From positions 240,001-304,000 of the forward strand of contig JAJFZO010000855.1 in the NCBI GenBank assembly GCA_021397835.1: 64,000 nt of DNA. Direction: 5' to 3'. A program made the translations under genes and the position numbers. Under the pieces are notes generated by a model. It did no database searches and was not told the DNA's origin. It was given only the letters and a program-made list of their open reading frames with translations. The stretch comes from Moringa oleifera (taxonomy: Eukaryota > Streptophyta > Magnoliopsida > Brassicales > Moringaceae). Each line of letters opens with the position of its first letter. Position 1 is the first letter of the stretch. Shown piece after piece: positions 10,524-24,200 of this stretch.

Positions 10524-13500
10524 GATGAGGCCTTAGCAACAGGGGTGTCACGCCTTGCCTAGGATGGCTGTTTGGCTCACTTGTTGCTAACGGCCTACGA
10601 TCGTGTCATCGATCGCGCTGCGCAATGAGTCCCCCTAGGCAAGCCTAGGCGTCGGGATCTAGCCCCGCATCTGTGCCTCGAGGGCCTGCAACGAAGCACT
10701 CCGCATGCTCAAAATCCACCCAGCGATTTGGCCCTCGCGTAGCATGAATCATCGTTAGCTTCGCCTCCCACACCGACGAGCATGTGTAGCCACATCCCAG
10801 CTCATTGTCCCACGATATTTCCCAATTCATTGCCCACATTTTTCCCACCGATGAGGCATTGGCAGCAAAGGTGTCACGCCATACCCAGGTTGGCCGTGTG
10901 GCTCACTCATTGTTAACGGTTGGCGATCGTGTCGTCGATCGCGCTGCGCAATGAGTCCGCCAAGGCTAGCCTGGGCATTAGGATCCAGCCCCGCATCTGC
11001 TGCCTCGAGGGCCTGCGACGAAGAACTCCGCATGCTCAAAATCCCCCTAGTGATTTGGCCCTCACGTAGCTTGCATCATCGTTAGCTTCGTCGCCCACAC
11101 CATCGAGCTTGTGCAGCCACATCCCAGCTCATTATCCCACGATTTTTCTTATTTTGTTGCCCACGTTTTTCCCACCGATGAGGCCTTGGCAGCAGAGGTG
11201 TCACTCTTTGCCCAGGCTGGCCGTGTGGCTCGTTCATTGCTAACGGCCCACGATCGTGTCGTCGATCGAGCTGCGTAATGAGTCCACCTAGGATACCCTG
11301 GGCGTCAGGATCCGGCCCCGCATTCGCCGCCTCGAGGGCCTGCGACGAAGCACTCCGCATGCTCAAAATCCCCCCAGCGATTTGGCCCTCACGTAGCATG
11401 AATCATCGTTAGCTTCGCCTCCCACACCGATGAGCATGTGTAGCCACATCCCAGCTCATTGTCCCACGATATTTCCCAATTCATTGCCCACATTTTTCCC
11501 ACCGATGAGGCATTGGCAGCAAAGGTGTCACGCCATACCCAGGTTGGCCGTGTGGCTCACTCATTGTTAACGGTTGGCGATCGTGTCGTCGATCGCGCTG
11601 CGCAATGAGTCCGCCAAGGCTAGCCTGGGCATTAGGATCCAGCCCCGCATCTGCTGCCTCGAGGGCCTGCGACGAAGAACTCCGCATGCTCAAAATCCCC
11701 CTAGTGATTTGGCCCTCACGTAGCTTGCATCATCGTTAGCTTCGTCGCCCACACCATCGAGCTTGTGCAGCCACATCCCAGCTCATTATCCCACGATTTT
11801 TCTTATTTTGTTGCCCACGTTTTTCCCACCGATGAGGCATTGGCAGCAGAGGTGTCACTCTTTGCCCAGGCTGGCCGTGTGGCTCGCTCATTGCTAACGG
11901 CCCACGATCGTGTCGTCGATCGCGCTGCGTAATGAGTCCACCTAGGATACCCTGGGCGTCAGGATCCGGCCCCGCATTCGCCGCCTCGAGGGCCTGCGAC
12001 GAAGCACTCCGCATGCTCAAAATCCCCCCAGCGATTTGGCCCTCACGTAGCATGCATCATCGTTAGCTTCGCCGCCCACACCGTCGATCTTGCGTAGCCA
12101 CATCCCAGCTCATTATCCTACGATTTTTCTCATTTCGTTGCCCACGTTTTTCCCACTGATGAGACCTTGGCAGCAGGGGTGCCCAGGCTGGCCGTATGGC
12201 TCACTCATTGCTAACAGCCGACGATCATGTCGTCAATCGTGTCGCGCAATGAGTCTGCCTAGGCAATCCTGAGCGTCGGGATCCAGCTTCACGTTCGCCC
12301 CCTCGAGGGCCTGTAACGAAGCAATCCGCAAGCTCGAAACTCCCCCCATCGATTTTGCCCTCGCGTAGCATGCATCATCGTTAGCTTCGCTGCCCACACC
12401 GTCGAGTTTGTCTAGCCACATCTCAGCTCATTATCCCACAATTTCTCTCGTTTTGTTGCCCATGTTTTTCCCACCGATGAGGCCTTGGCAGCAGGGGTGT
12501 CACACCTTACCCAGGCTCATCGTGTGGCCCGCTCATTGCTAACGGTCGACGATCGTGTCATCGATCGCGCTGCGCATCGAGTACGCTTAGGCTAGCTTAG
12601 GGATCAGGGTTCCAGCCCTACATCAGCCACCTCGAGGGCCTGCGACGAAGCACTCCGCATGCTCAAAATCCCCCCAGCGATTTGGCCCTCACGTAGCATG
12701 GATCATCGTTAGCTTCGCTGCCTACACCGTCGAGCTTGTGTAGCCACATCCCAACACATTATCCCACGATTTTTCTTATTTTATTGCCTACGTTTTTTCC
12801 ACCGATGAGGCCTTGGCAGCAGAGGTGTCACGTTTTGCCCAGGCTGGCTGTGTGGCTCGCTCATTGCTAACAGCCGACGATCGTGTCGTCAATCGCGCTA
12901 CGTAATGAGGTCGCCTCGGCAACCCTCAGCGTTGGGATCCAGCCCCGCATTTATCGCCTCGAGGGCCTGCGACGAAGAACTCCGCATGCTCAAAATCCTT
13001 CCAGCGATTTGGCCCTCACGTAGCATGGATCATCGTTAGCTTCGCCGCGCACACCGTCGAGTTTGTCTAGCCACATCTCAGCTCATTATCCCACAATTTC
13101 CCTCGTTTCGTTGCCCACGTATTTCCCACCGATGAGGCCTTAGATACAGGGGTGTCACGCCTTGCCCAGGGTGGCTGTCTAGCTCGCTCTTTCCTAACGG
13201 CTGTCGATCATGTCATCGATCGCTCTGCGTAAGGAGTCCGCCTAGGCAAGCCTGGGTGTCGAGATCCAGCCCCGCATTCATCGCCTCGAGGGCCTGCGAC
13301 GAAGCACTCCGCATGCTCAAAATCCACCCAGCGATTTGGCCCTCGCGTAGCATGGATCATCGTTAGCTTCACCACCCACACCGTCGAGTTTGTCTAGCCA
13401 CATCTCAGCTCATTATCCCACAATTTCCCTCGTTTCGTTGCCCACGTTTTTCCCACCGATGAGGCCTTAGATACAGGGGTGTCATGCCTTGCCCGAGCTG

Positions 13501-13786
13501 GCTGTCTAGCTCGCTCATAGCTAACGGCCGATGATCGTGTCGTCGATCGCGTAGCGCATCGAGCACGCCTAGGCAAGCTTGAGTGTCGGGATCCAACCCC
13601 ATCTTTGCCTCCTCGAGGGCCTATGACAAAGCACTCCGCATGCTCGAAACTCCCCCCAACGATTTTGGCCCTCGCGTAGCATGCATCATCGTTAGCTTCA
13701 CCGCCCACACCATCGAGTTTGTCTAGCCACATCTCAGCTCATTATCCCACAGATTCTCTCGTTTTGTTGCCCACGTTTTTCCCACC
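10524..13786. repeat. Nine-monomer HOR, copy 2 (A B C B C D E F G I, 3263 bp)
   Basis: This copy is 327 bp longer than copy 1. Monomers B and C are present twice: the segment from about 10827 to 11400 recurs 654 bp downstream at about 11481-12053 with nearly no change. Monomer H is absent, because G (about 13080-13390) is followed directly by I. Two separate events, a two-monomer gain and a one-monomer loss, explain the length. Confidence 0.82.
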
Positions 13787-16722
13787 GATGAGGCCTTAGC
13801 AACAGGGGTGTCACGCCTTGCCTAGGATGGCTGTTTGGCTCACTTGTTGCTAACGGCCTACGATCGTGTCATCGATCGCGCTGCGCAATGAGTCCCCCTA
13901 GGCAAGCCTAGGCGTCGGGATCTAGCCCCGCATCTGTGCCTCGAGGGCCTGCAACGAAGCACTCCGCATGCTCAAAATCCACCTAGCGATTTGGCCCTCG
14001 CGTAGCATGAATCATCGTTAGCTTCGCCTCCCACACCGACGAGCATGTGTAGCCACATCCCAGCTCATTGTCCCACGATATTTCCCAATTCATTGCCCAC
14101 ATTTTTCCCACCGATGAGGCATTGGCAGCAAAGGTGTCACGCCATACCCAGGTTGGCCGTGTGGCTCACTCATTGTTAACGGTTGGCGATCGTGTCGTCG
14201 ATCGCGCTGCGCAATGAGTCCGCCAAGGCTAGCCTGGGCGTTAGGATCCAGCCCCGCATCTGCTGCCTCGAGGGCCTGCGACGAAGAACTCTGCATGCTC
14301 AAAATCCCCCCAGTGATTTGGCCCTCACGTAGCATGCATCATCGTTAGCTTCGTCGCCCACACCGTCGAGCTTGTGCAGCCACATCCCAGCTCATTATCC
14401 CACGATTTTTCTTATTTTGTTGCCCACGTTTTTCCCACCGATGAGGCCTTGGCAGCAGAGGTGTCACTCTTTGCCCAGGCTGGCCGTGTGGCTCGCTCAT
14501 TGCTAACAGCCCACGATCGTGTCGTCGATCGCGCTGCGTAATGACTCCACCTAGGATACCCTGGGCGTCAGGATCCGGCCCCGCATTCGCTGCCTCGAGG
14601 GCCTGCGATAAAGCACTCCGCATGCTCAGAATCCCCCCAGCGATTTGGCCCTCACGTAGCATGCATCATCGTTAGCTTCGCCGCCCACATCGTCGAGCTT
14701 GCGTAGCCACATCCCAGCTCATTATCCCACGATTTTTCTCATTTCGTTGCCCACGTTTTTCCCACTGATCAGACCTTGGCAGCAGGGGTGCCCAGGCTGG
14801 CCGTGTGGCTCACTCATTGCTAACAGCCGACGATCATGTCGTCAATCGCGTCGCGCAACGAGTCTGCCTAGGCAATCCTGAGCGTCGGGATCCAACTTCA
14901 CGTTCGCCCCCTCGAGGGCCTGTAACGAAGCAATCCGCAAGCTCGAAACTCCCCCCATCGATTTTGACCTCGCGTAGCATGCATCATCGTTAGCTTCGCT
15001 GCCCACACCGTCAAGTTTGTCTAGCCACATCTCAGCTCATTATCCCACAATTTCTCTCGTTTTGTTGCCCATGTTTTTCCCACCGATGAGGCCTTGGCAG
15101 CAGGGGTGTCACACCTTACCCAGGCTGATCGTGTGGCTCGCTCATTGCTAACGGCCGACGATCATGTCGTCGATCGCACTGCGCATTGAGTACGCCTAGG
15201 CTAGCTTGGGGATCCGGGTTCAAGCCCTACATCCGCCACCTCGAGGGCCTGCGACGAAGCACTCCGCATGCTCAAAATCCCCCCAGCGATTTGGCCCTCG
15301 CGTAGCATGGATCATCGTTAGCTTCGCTGCCTACACCGTCCAGCTTGTGTAGCCAAATCCCAAAACATTATCCCACGATTTTTCTTATTTTATTGCCTAC
15401 GTATTTTCCACCGATGAGGCCTTGGCAGCAGAGGTGTCACGTTTTGCCCAGGCTGGCCGTGCGGCTCGCTCATTGCTAATAGCCGACTATCGTGTCGTCA
15501 ATCGCGCTGCGTAATGAGGTCGCCTCGGCAACCCTCAACATTGGGATCCAGTCCCGCATTTATCGCCTCGAAGGCCTGCGACGAAGAACTCCGCATGCTC
15601 AAAATCCTCCCAGCGATTTGGCCCTCACGTAGCATAGATCATCGTTAGCTTTGCCGCCCACACCGTCGAGTTTGTCTAGCCACATCTCAGCTCATTATCT
15701 CACAATTTCCCTCGTTTCGTTGCCCACGTTTTTCCCACCGATGAGGCCTTAGATACAGGGGTGTCACGCCTTGCCTAGGGTGGCTATCTAGCTCGCTCAT
15801 TCCTAACTGCTGCCGATCGTGTCGTCGATCGCTCTGCGTAAGGAGTCCGCCTAGGCAAGCCTGGGTGTCGAGATCCAGCCCCGCATTCATCGCCTCGAGG
15901 GCCTGCGACGAAGCACTCCGCATGCTCAAAATCCACCCAGCGATTTGGCCCTCACGTAGCATGGATCATCGTTAGCTTCGCCACCCACACCGTCGAGTTT
16001 GTCTAGCCATATCTCAGCTCAGTATCCCACAATTTCCCTCCTTTCGTTGCCCATGTTTTTCCCATCGATGAGGCCTTAGATACAGGGGTGTCACGCCTTC
16101 CCCGGGCTGGCTGTCTAGCTCGCTCATTGCTAACGGCCGACGATCGTGTCGTCGATCGCGCAGCGCATTGCGTACGCCTAGGCAAGCCTGGGGATCGGGA
16201 TCCAGCCCCGCATTCATCGCCTCGAGGGCCTGCGACGAAGCACTCCGCATGCTTAAAATCCACCCAGCGATTTGGCCCTCGCGTAGCATGGATCATCGTT
16301 AGCTTCGCCGCCCACACCGTCGAGTTTGTCTAGCCACATCTCAGCTCATTATCCCACAATTTCCCTCGTTTCGTTGCCTATGTTTTTTCCACCGATGAGG
16401 CCTTAAATACAGGGGTGTCATGCCTTGCCCAGGTTGGCTGTCTAGCTCGCTTGTTGCTAACGGCCAATGATTGTGTCGTCGATCGTGCAGCGCATCGAGC
16501 ACGCCTAGGCAAGCTTGAGCATCGGGATCCAACCCCATGTTTGCCTCCTCGAGGGCCTATGACGAAGCACTCCGCATGCTCGAAACTCCCCCCAACGATT
16601 TTGGCCCTCGCGTAGCATGCATCATTGTTAGCTTCACCGCCCACACCATCGAGTTTGTCTAGCCACATCTCAGCTCATTATCCCACAATTTCTCTCGTTT
16701 TGTTGCCCACGTTTTTCCCACC
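13787..16722. repeat. Nine-monomer HOR, copy 3 (A-I, 2936 bp)
   Basis: This copy has the same order and length as copy 1. Monomer-specific markers recur in register, for example A at 13924, D at about 14699, G at about 15687 and H at about 16003. Differences from copy 1 are scattered single substitutions. Confidence 0.83.
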
Positions 16723-18021
16723 GATGAGGCCTTAGCAACAGGGGTGTCACGCCTTGCCTAGGATGGCTGTTTGGCTCACTTGTTGCTAACGGCCTACGAT
16801 CGTGTCATCGATCGCGCTGCGCAATGAGTCCCCCTAGGCAAGCCTAGGCGTCGGGATCTAGCCCCGCATCTGTGCCTCGAGGGCCTGCAACGAAGCACTC
16901 CGCATGCTCAAAATCCACCCAGCGATTTGGCCCTCGCGTAGCATGAATCATCGTTAGCTTCGCCTCTCACACCGACGAGCATGTGTAGCCACATCCCAGC
17001 TCATTGTCCCACGATATTTCCCATTTCATTGCCCACATTTTTCCCATCGATGAGGCCTTGGCAGCAAAGGTGTCACGCCATACCCAGGTTGGCCGTGTGG
17101 CTCCCTCATTTTTAACGGTTGGCGATCGTGTCGTCGATCGCGCTACGCAATGAGTCCGCCAAGGCTAGCCTGGGCGTTAGGATCCAGCCCCGCATCTGCT
17201 GCCTCGAGGGCCTGCGACGAAGAACTCCGCATGCTCAAAATCCCCCCAGTGATTTGGCCCTCACGTAGCATGCATCATCGTTAGCTTCGTCGCCCACACC
17301 ATCGAGCTTGTGCAGCCACATCCCAGCTCATTATCCCACGATTTTTCTTATTTTGTTGCCCACGTTTTTCCCACCGATGAGGCCTTGGCAGCAGAGGTGT
17401 CACTCTTTGCCCAGGCTGGCCGTGTGGCTCGCTCATTGCTAACGGCCCACGATCGTGTCATCGATCGCGCTGCGTAATGAGTCCACCTAGGATACCCTGG
17501 GCGTCAGGATCCAGCCCCGCATTCGCCGCCTCGAGGGCCTGCGACGAAGCACTCCGCATGCTCAAAATCCCCCCAGCGATTTGACCCTCACGTAGAATGC
17601 ATTATCGTTAGCTTCGCCGCCCACACCGTCGAGCTTGCGTAGCCACATCCCAGCTCATTATCCCACGATTTTTCTCATTTCGTTGCCCACGTTTTTGCCA
17701 CTAATGAGACCTTGGCAGCAGGGGTGCCCAGGTTGGCCGTGTGGCTCACTCATTGCTAACAGCCGACGATCATGTCGTCAATCGCGTCGTGCAACGAGTC
17801 TGCCTAGGCAATCCTGAGCGTCGGGATCCAACTTCACGTTCGCCCCCTCGAGGGCCTGTAACGAAGCAATCCGCAAGCTCGAAACTCCCCCCATCGATTT
17901 TGGCTTTCGCGTAGCATGCATCATCGTTTGCTTCACTGCCCACACCATCGAGTTTGTCTAGCCACATCTCAGCTCATTATCCCACAATTTCTCTCGTTTT
18001 GTTGCCCACGTTTTTCCCACC
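16723..18021. repeat. Truncated HOR, copy 4 (A B C D/I, 1299 bp)
   Basis: Four monomers run from A to D and then return to A. The last monomer is a hybrid: its first part has the D markers (short class, CTAATGAGACC variant, GATCCAACTTCACG), while the part after about 17895 has I markers (GATTTTGG, CTTCACTGCCCACACCATCG). This is the expected product of unequal exchange between D of one copy and I of another, removing E to H. Confidence 0.8.
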
Positions 18022-21000
18022 GATGAGGCCTTAGCAACAGGGGTGTCACGCCTTGCCTAGGATGGCTGTTTGGCTCACTTGTTGCTAACGGCCTACGATC
18101 GTGTCATCGATCGTGCTGCGCAATGAGTCCCCATAGGCAAGCCTAGGCGTTGGGATCTAGCCCCGCATCTGTGCCTCGAGGGCCTGCAACGAAGCACTCC
18201 GCTTGCTCAAAATCCACCCAGCGATTTGGCCCTCGCGTAGCATGAATCATCGTTAGCTTCGCCTCCCACACCGGCGAGCATGTGTATCCAAATCCCAGCT
18301 CATTATCCCACGATATTTCCCATTTCATTGCCCACATTTTTCCCACCGATGAGGCCTTGGCAGCAAAGGTGTCACGCCATACCCAGGTTGGCCGTGTGGC
18401 TCGCTCATTGTTAACGGTTGGCGATCGTGTCGTCGATCGCGCTGCGCAATGAGTCCGCCAAGGCTAGCCTGGGCGTTAGGATCCAGCCCCGCATCTGCTG
18501 CCTCGAGGGCCTGCGACGAAGAACTCCGCATGCTCAAAATCCCCCCAGTGATTTGGCCCTCACGTAGCATGCATCATCGTTAGCTTCGTCGCCCACACCG
18601 TCGAGCTTGTGCAGCCACATCCCAGCTCATTATCCCACGATTTTTTTTAATTTGTTGCCCACGTTTTTCCCACCGATGAGGCCTTGGCAGCAGTGGTGTC
18701 ACTCTTTGCCCAGGCTAGCCGTGTGGCTCGCTCATTGCTAACGGCCCACGATCGTGTCGTCGATCGCGCTGCGTAATGAGTCCACCTAGGATACCCTGGG
18801 CGTCAGGATCCAGCCCCGCATTCGCCGCCTCGAGGGCCTTCGACGAAGCACTCCGCATGCTCAAAATCCCCCCAACGATTTGACCCTCACGTAGAATGCA
18901 TTATCGTTAGCTTCGCCACCCACACCGTCGAGCTTGCGTAGCCACATCCCAGCTCATTATCCCACGATTTTTCTCATTTCGTTGCCCACGTTTTTCCCAC
19001 TGATGAGACCTTGGCAGCAGGGGTGCCCAGGCTGGCCGTGTGGCTCACTCATTGCTAACAGCCGACGATCATGTCGTCAATCGCGTCGCGCAATGAGTCT
19101 GCCTAGGCAATCCTGAGCGTCGGGATCCAACTTCACGTTCGCCCCCTCGAGGGCTTGTAACGTAGCAATCCGCAAGCTCGAAACTCCCCCCATCGATTTT
19201 GCCCTCGCGTAGCATGCATCATCGTTAGCTTCGCTGCCCACACCGTCGAGTTTGTCCAGCCACATCTCAGCTCATTATCCCACAATTTCTCTCGTTTTGT
19301 TGCCCATGTTTTTCCCACCGATGAGGCCTTGGCAGCAGGGGTGTCACACCCTGCCCAGGCTGATCGTGTGGCTCGCTCATTGCTAACGGTCGACGATCGT
19401 GTCGTCGATCGCGCTGCGCATCGAGTACGCCTAGGCTAGCTTGGGGATCCGGGTTCCAGCCCTACATCCGCCACCTCGAGGGCCTGCGACGAAGCACTCC
19501 GCATGCTCAAAATCCCCCCAGCGATTTGGCCCTCTCGTAGCATGGATCATCGTTAGCTTCGCTACCTACACCGTCGAGCTTGTGTAGCCACATCCCAACA
19601 CATTATCCCACGATTTTTCTTATTTTATTGCCTATGTTTTTTCCACCGATGAGGCCTTGGAAGCAGAGGTGTCACGTTTTGCCCAGGTTGGCCGTGTGGC
19701 TCGCTCATTGCTAACAGCCGACGATCGTGACGTCAATCGCGCTGCGTAATGAGGTCACCTCGGGAACCCTCAGCGTTGGGATCCAGCCCCGCATTTATCG
19801 CCTCGAGGGCCTGCGACGAAGAACTTCGCATGCTCAAAATCCTCGCAGCGATTTGGCCCTCACGTAGCATGGATCATCGTTAGCTTCGCCGCCCACACCG
19901 TCGAGCTTGTCTAGCCACATCTCAGCTCATTATCCCACAATTTCTCTCCTTTCGTTGCCCACGTTTTTCCCATCGATGAGGCCTTAGATACAGGGGTGTC
20001 ACGCCTTGCCCAGGGTGGCTGTCTAGCTCGCTCATTCCTAACGGCTGCCGATCGTGTCGTCGATCGCTCTGCGTAAGGAGTCCGCCTAGGCAAGCCTGGG
20101 TGTCGAGATCCAGCCCCGCATTCATCGCCTCGAGGGCCTGCGATGAAGCACTCCACATGCTCAAAATCCACCCAGCGATTTGGCCCTCGCGTAGCATGGA
20201 TCATCGTTAGCTTCGCCACCCACACCGTCGAGTTTGTCTAGCCACATCTCAGCTCATTATCCCACAATTTCCCTCGTTTCATTGCCCATGTTTTTCCCAC
20301 CGATGAGGCCTTAGATACAGGGGTGTCACGCCTTGCCCACGCTGGCTGTCTAGCTCGCTCATCGCTAACGGCCGACGATTGTGTCGTGGATCGCGCAGCG
20401 CATCGAGTCCGCCTAGGCAAGCCCGGGTGTCGAGATCCTGCCCCGCATTCATCGCCTCGAGGGCCTGCGACGAAGCACTCCGCATGCTCAAAATCCATCC
20501 AGTGATTTGGCTCTCGCGTAGCATGGATGATCGTTAGCTTCACCACCCACACCGTCGAGTTTGTCTAGCCACATCTTAGCTCATTCTCCCACAATTTCCC
20601 TCGTTTCGTTGCCCATGTTTTTCCCACCGATAAGGCCTTAGATACAGGGGTGTCACGCCTTGCTCGAGCTGGCTGTCTAGCTCGATCATTGCTAGCGGCC
20701 GACGATCGTGTCGTTGATCGCGCAGCGTATTGCGTACGCATAGGCAAGCCTGGGGATCGGGATCCAGCCCCGCATTTATCGCCTCGAGGGCCTGCGATGA
20801 AGCACTCCGCATGCTCAAAATCCACCCAGCGATTTGGCCCTCGCGTAGCATGGATCATCGTTAGCTTCGCCGCCCACACCGTCGAGTTTGTCTAGCCACA
20901 TCTCAGCTCATTATCCCACAATTTCCCTCGTTTCGTTGCCCACGTTTTTTCCACCGATGAGGCCTTAAATACAGGGGTGTCATGCCTTGCACAGGTTGGC

Positions 21001-21284
21001 TGTCTAGCTCGCTTGTTGCTAACGGCCAATGATCGAGTCGTCGATCGCGCAGCGCATCGAGCACGCCTAGGCAAGCTTGAGCGTCGGGATCCAACCCCAT
21101 GTTTGCCTCCTCGAGGGCCTATGACGAAGCACTCCGCATGCTTGAAACTCCCCCCAACGATTTTGGCCCTCGCGTAGCATGCATCATCGTTAGCTTCACC
21201 GCCCACACCATTGAGTTTGTCTAGCCACATCTCAGCTCATTATCCCACAATTTCTCTCGTTTTGTTGCCCATGTTTTTCCCACC
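18022..21284. repeat. Nine-monomer HOR, copy 5 with one extra monomer (3263 bp)
   Basis: Order A B C D E F G (extra) H I. The extra unit at about 20238-20552 is related to both G and H and lies between them. The I type at about 20892-21230 closes the copy. The following monomer at 21285 is only partly A-like, so this marks the end of the regular domain. Confidence 0.8.
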
Positions 21285-24200
21285 GATGAGGCCTTAGCAA
21301 CAGGGGTGTCACGCCTTGCCCAGGCTGGCTATCTGGGTCGCATGTTGCTAACGACCTACGATCGTGTCATCGATCGGGCCGCGCAATGAGTCCGCCTAGG
21401 CAAGACCATGCGTCGGGATCCAGCCCCGTATCCGCGCCTCGAGGGCCTGCGACGAAGCACTCCGCATGCTCAAAATCCCCCCAAGGATTTGGCCCTCGCG
21501 TAGCATGAATCATCGTTATCTTCGCCACCCACACCGTCGAGGTTCTGTAGCCACATCCCATCTCATTGTCCTGCGATTTCTCTCATTTTGTTGCCCACAT
21601 TTTTCCCACCGATGAGGCCTTAGCAGCAGAGGTGTCACACCTTGCCCGAGCTGGCCGTGTGGCTCGCTCATTGCTAATGGCTGACGATCGTGCCGTCGAT
21701 CGCGTTGCGCAATGAGTCCGCCAAGGCAAGCCTGGGCGTCGGGATCTAGCCCCGCATCCATAGCCTCGAGGGCCTGCGACGAAGCACTCGGCATTCTTAA
21801 AATCCCCCCAGCGATTTGGCCCTCACGTAGCATGCATCATCGTTAGCTTCGTCACCCACACTGTCGAGCTTGTGTAGCCACATCCCAGCTCATTATCTCC
21901 CAATTTTTCTCATTTTGTTGCCCACGTTTTTCCCACCGATGAGCCCTTGGCAGCAGGGGTTTCACGCCTTGCCCAGGCTGGCCGTGTGGCTCGCTCATTG
22001 CTAACGGCCGACGATCGTGTCGTCGATCGCGCAGCGCATCGAGTCCGCCTAGGCAAGCCTGGGCATCGGGATCCAGCCCTGCATCCGCCACCTTGAGGGC
22101 CTGCGACGAAGCACTCCGCATGCTCAAAATCCCCCCAACGATTTGGCCCTCGCATAGCATGCATCATCGTTAGCTTCGCCGCCCACACCGTCGACCTTGT
22201 GTAGCCACATCCCAGCTCATTGTCCCACGATTTTTCTCATTTTGTTGCACACGTTTTTCCCACTGATGAGGCCTTGGCAGCAGAGGTGTCACGCTTTGTC
22301 CAAGCTGGCCGTGTGGCTTGCTCATTGCTAACGGCCGACGATCGTGTCATCGATTGCGCTGCCCAATGAGTCCGCCTAGGTAACCCTGGGCGTCGGGATC
22401 CAGCCCCACATTCGCCTCCTCGAGGGCCTACGACGAAGCAGTCCGCATGCTCAATATCCCCCCAGCGATTTGGACATTGCGTAGCATGCATCATCGTTAG
22501 TTTCGCCCCCCACACCGTCGAGTTTGTCTAGCCACATCTCAGCTCATTATCCCATAACTTCTCTCGTTTCGTTGCCCACGTTTTTCTCATCGATGAGGCC
22601 TTAGCAACAGGGGTGTCACGCCTTGCCCTGGCTGGCTGTCTGGCTCGCTTGTTGCTAACGGCAGATGATCGTGTCATCGATCGCGCTGCGCAACGAGTCT
22701 GCCAAGGTAAGCCTGAGCATCGGGATCCAACCCCACATCCGCCGCCTCGAGGGCATACGACGAAGTACTCCGCATGCTCAAATTTCCCCCTAACGATTTG
22801 GCCCTCGTGTAGCATGCATCATCGTTAGCTTCGCCTCCCACACCGTCGAGCTTGTGTAGCCACATCCCAGCTCGTTGTCCCATGATTTTTCTCATTTCGT
22901 TGCCCATATTTTTCCCACCGATGAGGCCTTGGCAGCAGAGGTGTCATGCCTTGCCCAGGCTGGACGTGTGGCTTGCTTATTGCTAACGAACGACGATCAT
23001 GTCATCGATCGCGCAGCGCAACGAGTCCGCCAAGGCAAGCCTGGGCATCGGGATTTAGCCTTGCATCTGCTGCCTCGAGGGCTGCGACAAAGCACTCCGC
23101 ATGCTCAAAATCCCGCTAGTGATTTGGCACTCATGTAGCATGCATCATCGTTAGCTTCGCCGCCCACACCGTCGAGCTTGTGTAGCCACATCCCAGCTCA
23201 TTATCTCTCGATTTTTCTCATTTCATTGCCCACATTTTTCCCACCGATGAGGCCTTGGCAGCAGATGTGTCACGCCTTGCCCAGGCTGGCCTTATGGCTC
23301 GCTCATCGCTAACGGACAACGATCGTGTCGTCGATCGCGCTGCGCAACGAGTCCGCCTAGGCAAGCCTGGGCATCGGGATTTAGCCTTGCATCTGTCGCC
23401 TCGAGGGCCTACGACGAAGCACTCTGCATGCTCAAAATCCCCCCAGCGATTTAGCCCTCGCGTAGCTTGCATCATCGTTAGCTTCGCCGCCCACATCGTC
23501 GAGTTTGTCTAGCCACATCTCAGCTCATTATCCCACAATTTCTCTCATTTAGTTGCCCACGTTTTTCCCACCGATGAGACCTTAGCAACAGGGGTGTCAC
23601 ACCTTGCCCAGGCTGGCTGTCTGGCTCCCTTGTTGCTAACGGTCGACGATCATGTCATTGATCGCGCTGCGCAACGAGTCCACCTAGGCAAGCCTGCGCG
23701 TCGGGATCCAACCCCACATCCGCTGCCTCGAGGGCCTACGACGAAGCACTCCGCATTCTCAAAATTTCCCCTAACGATTTGGCCCTCGCGTAGCATGCAT
23801 CATCGTTAGGTTCGCCTCACACACCGTCGAGCTTGTGTAGCCACATCCCAGCTCATTGTAACACGATTTTTCTCATTTCGTTGCCCACACTTTTCCCACC
23901 GATGAGGCCTTGGCAGCAGATGTGTCACACCTTGCCCATGCTGGCCGTGTGGCTCGCTCATTGTTAACGGACGACGATCGTGTCGTCGATCGCGCTGCAC
24001 AACAAGTCCACCAAGGCAAGCCTGGGCATCGGGATTTAGCGCTGCATCTGCCGCCTCGAGGGACTGCAACGAAGTACTCTGCATGCTCAAAATCCCCCCA
24101 GCGATTTGGCACTCACGTAGCATGCATCATCGTTAGCTTCACCGCCCACACCGTCGAGCTTGTGTAGCCACATCCCAGCTCATTATCTCTAAATTTTTCT

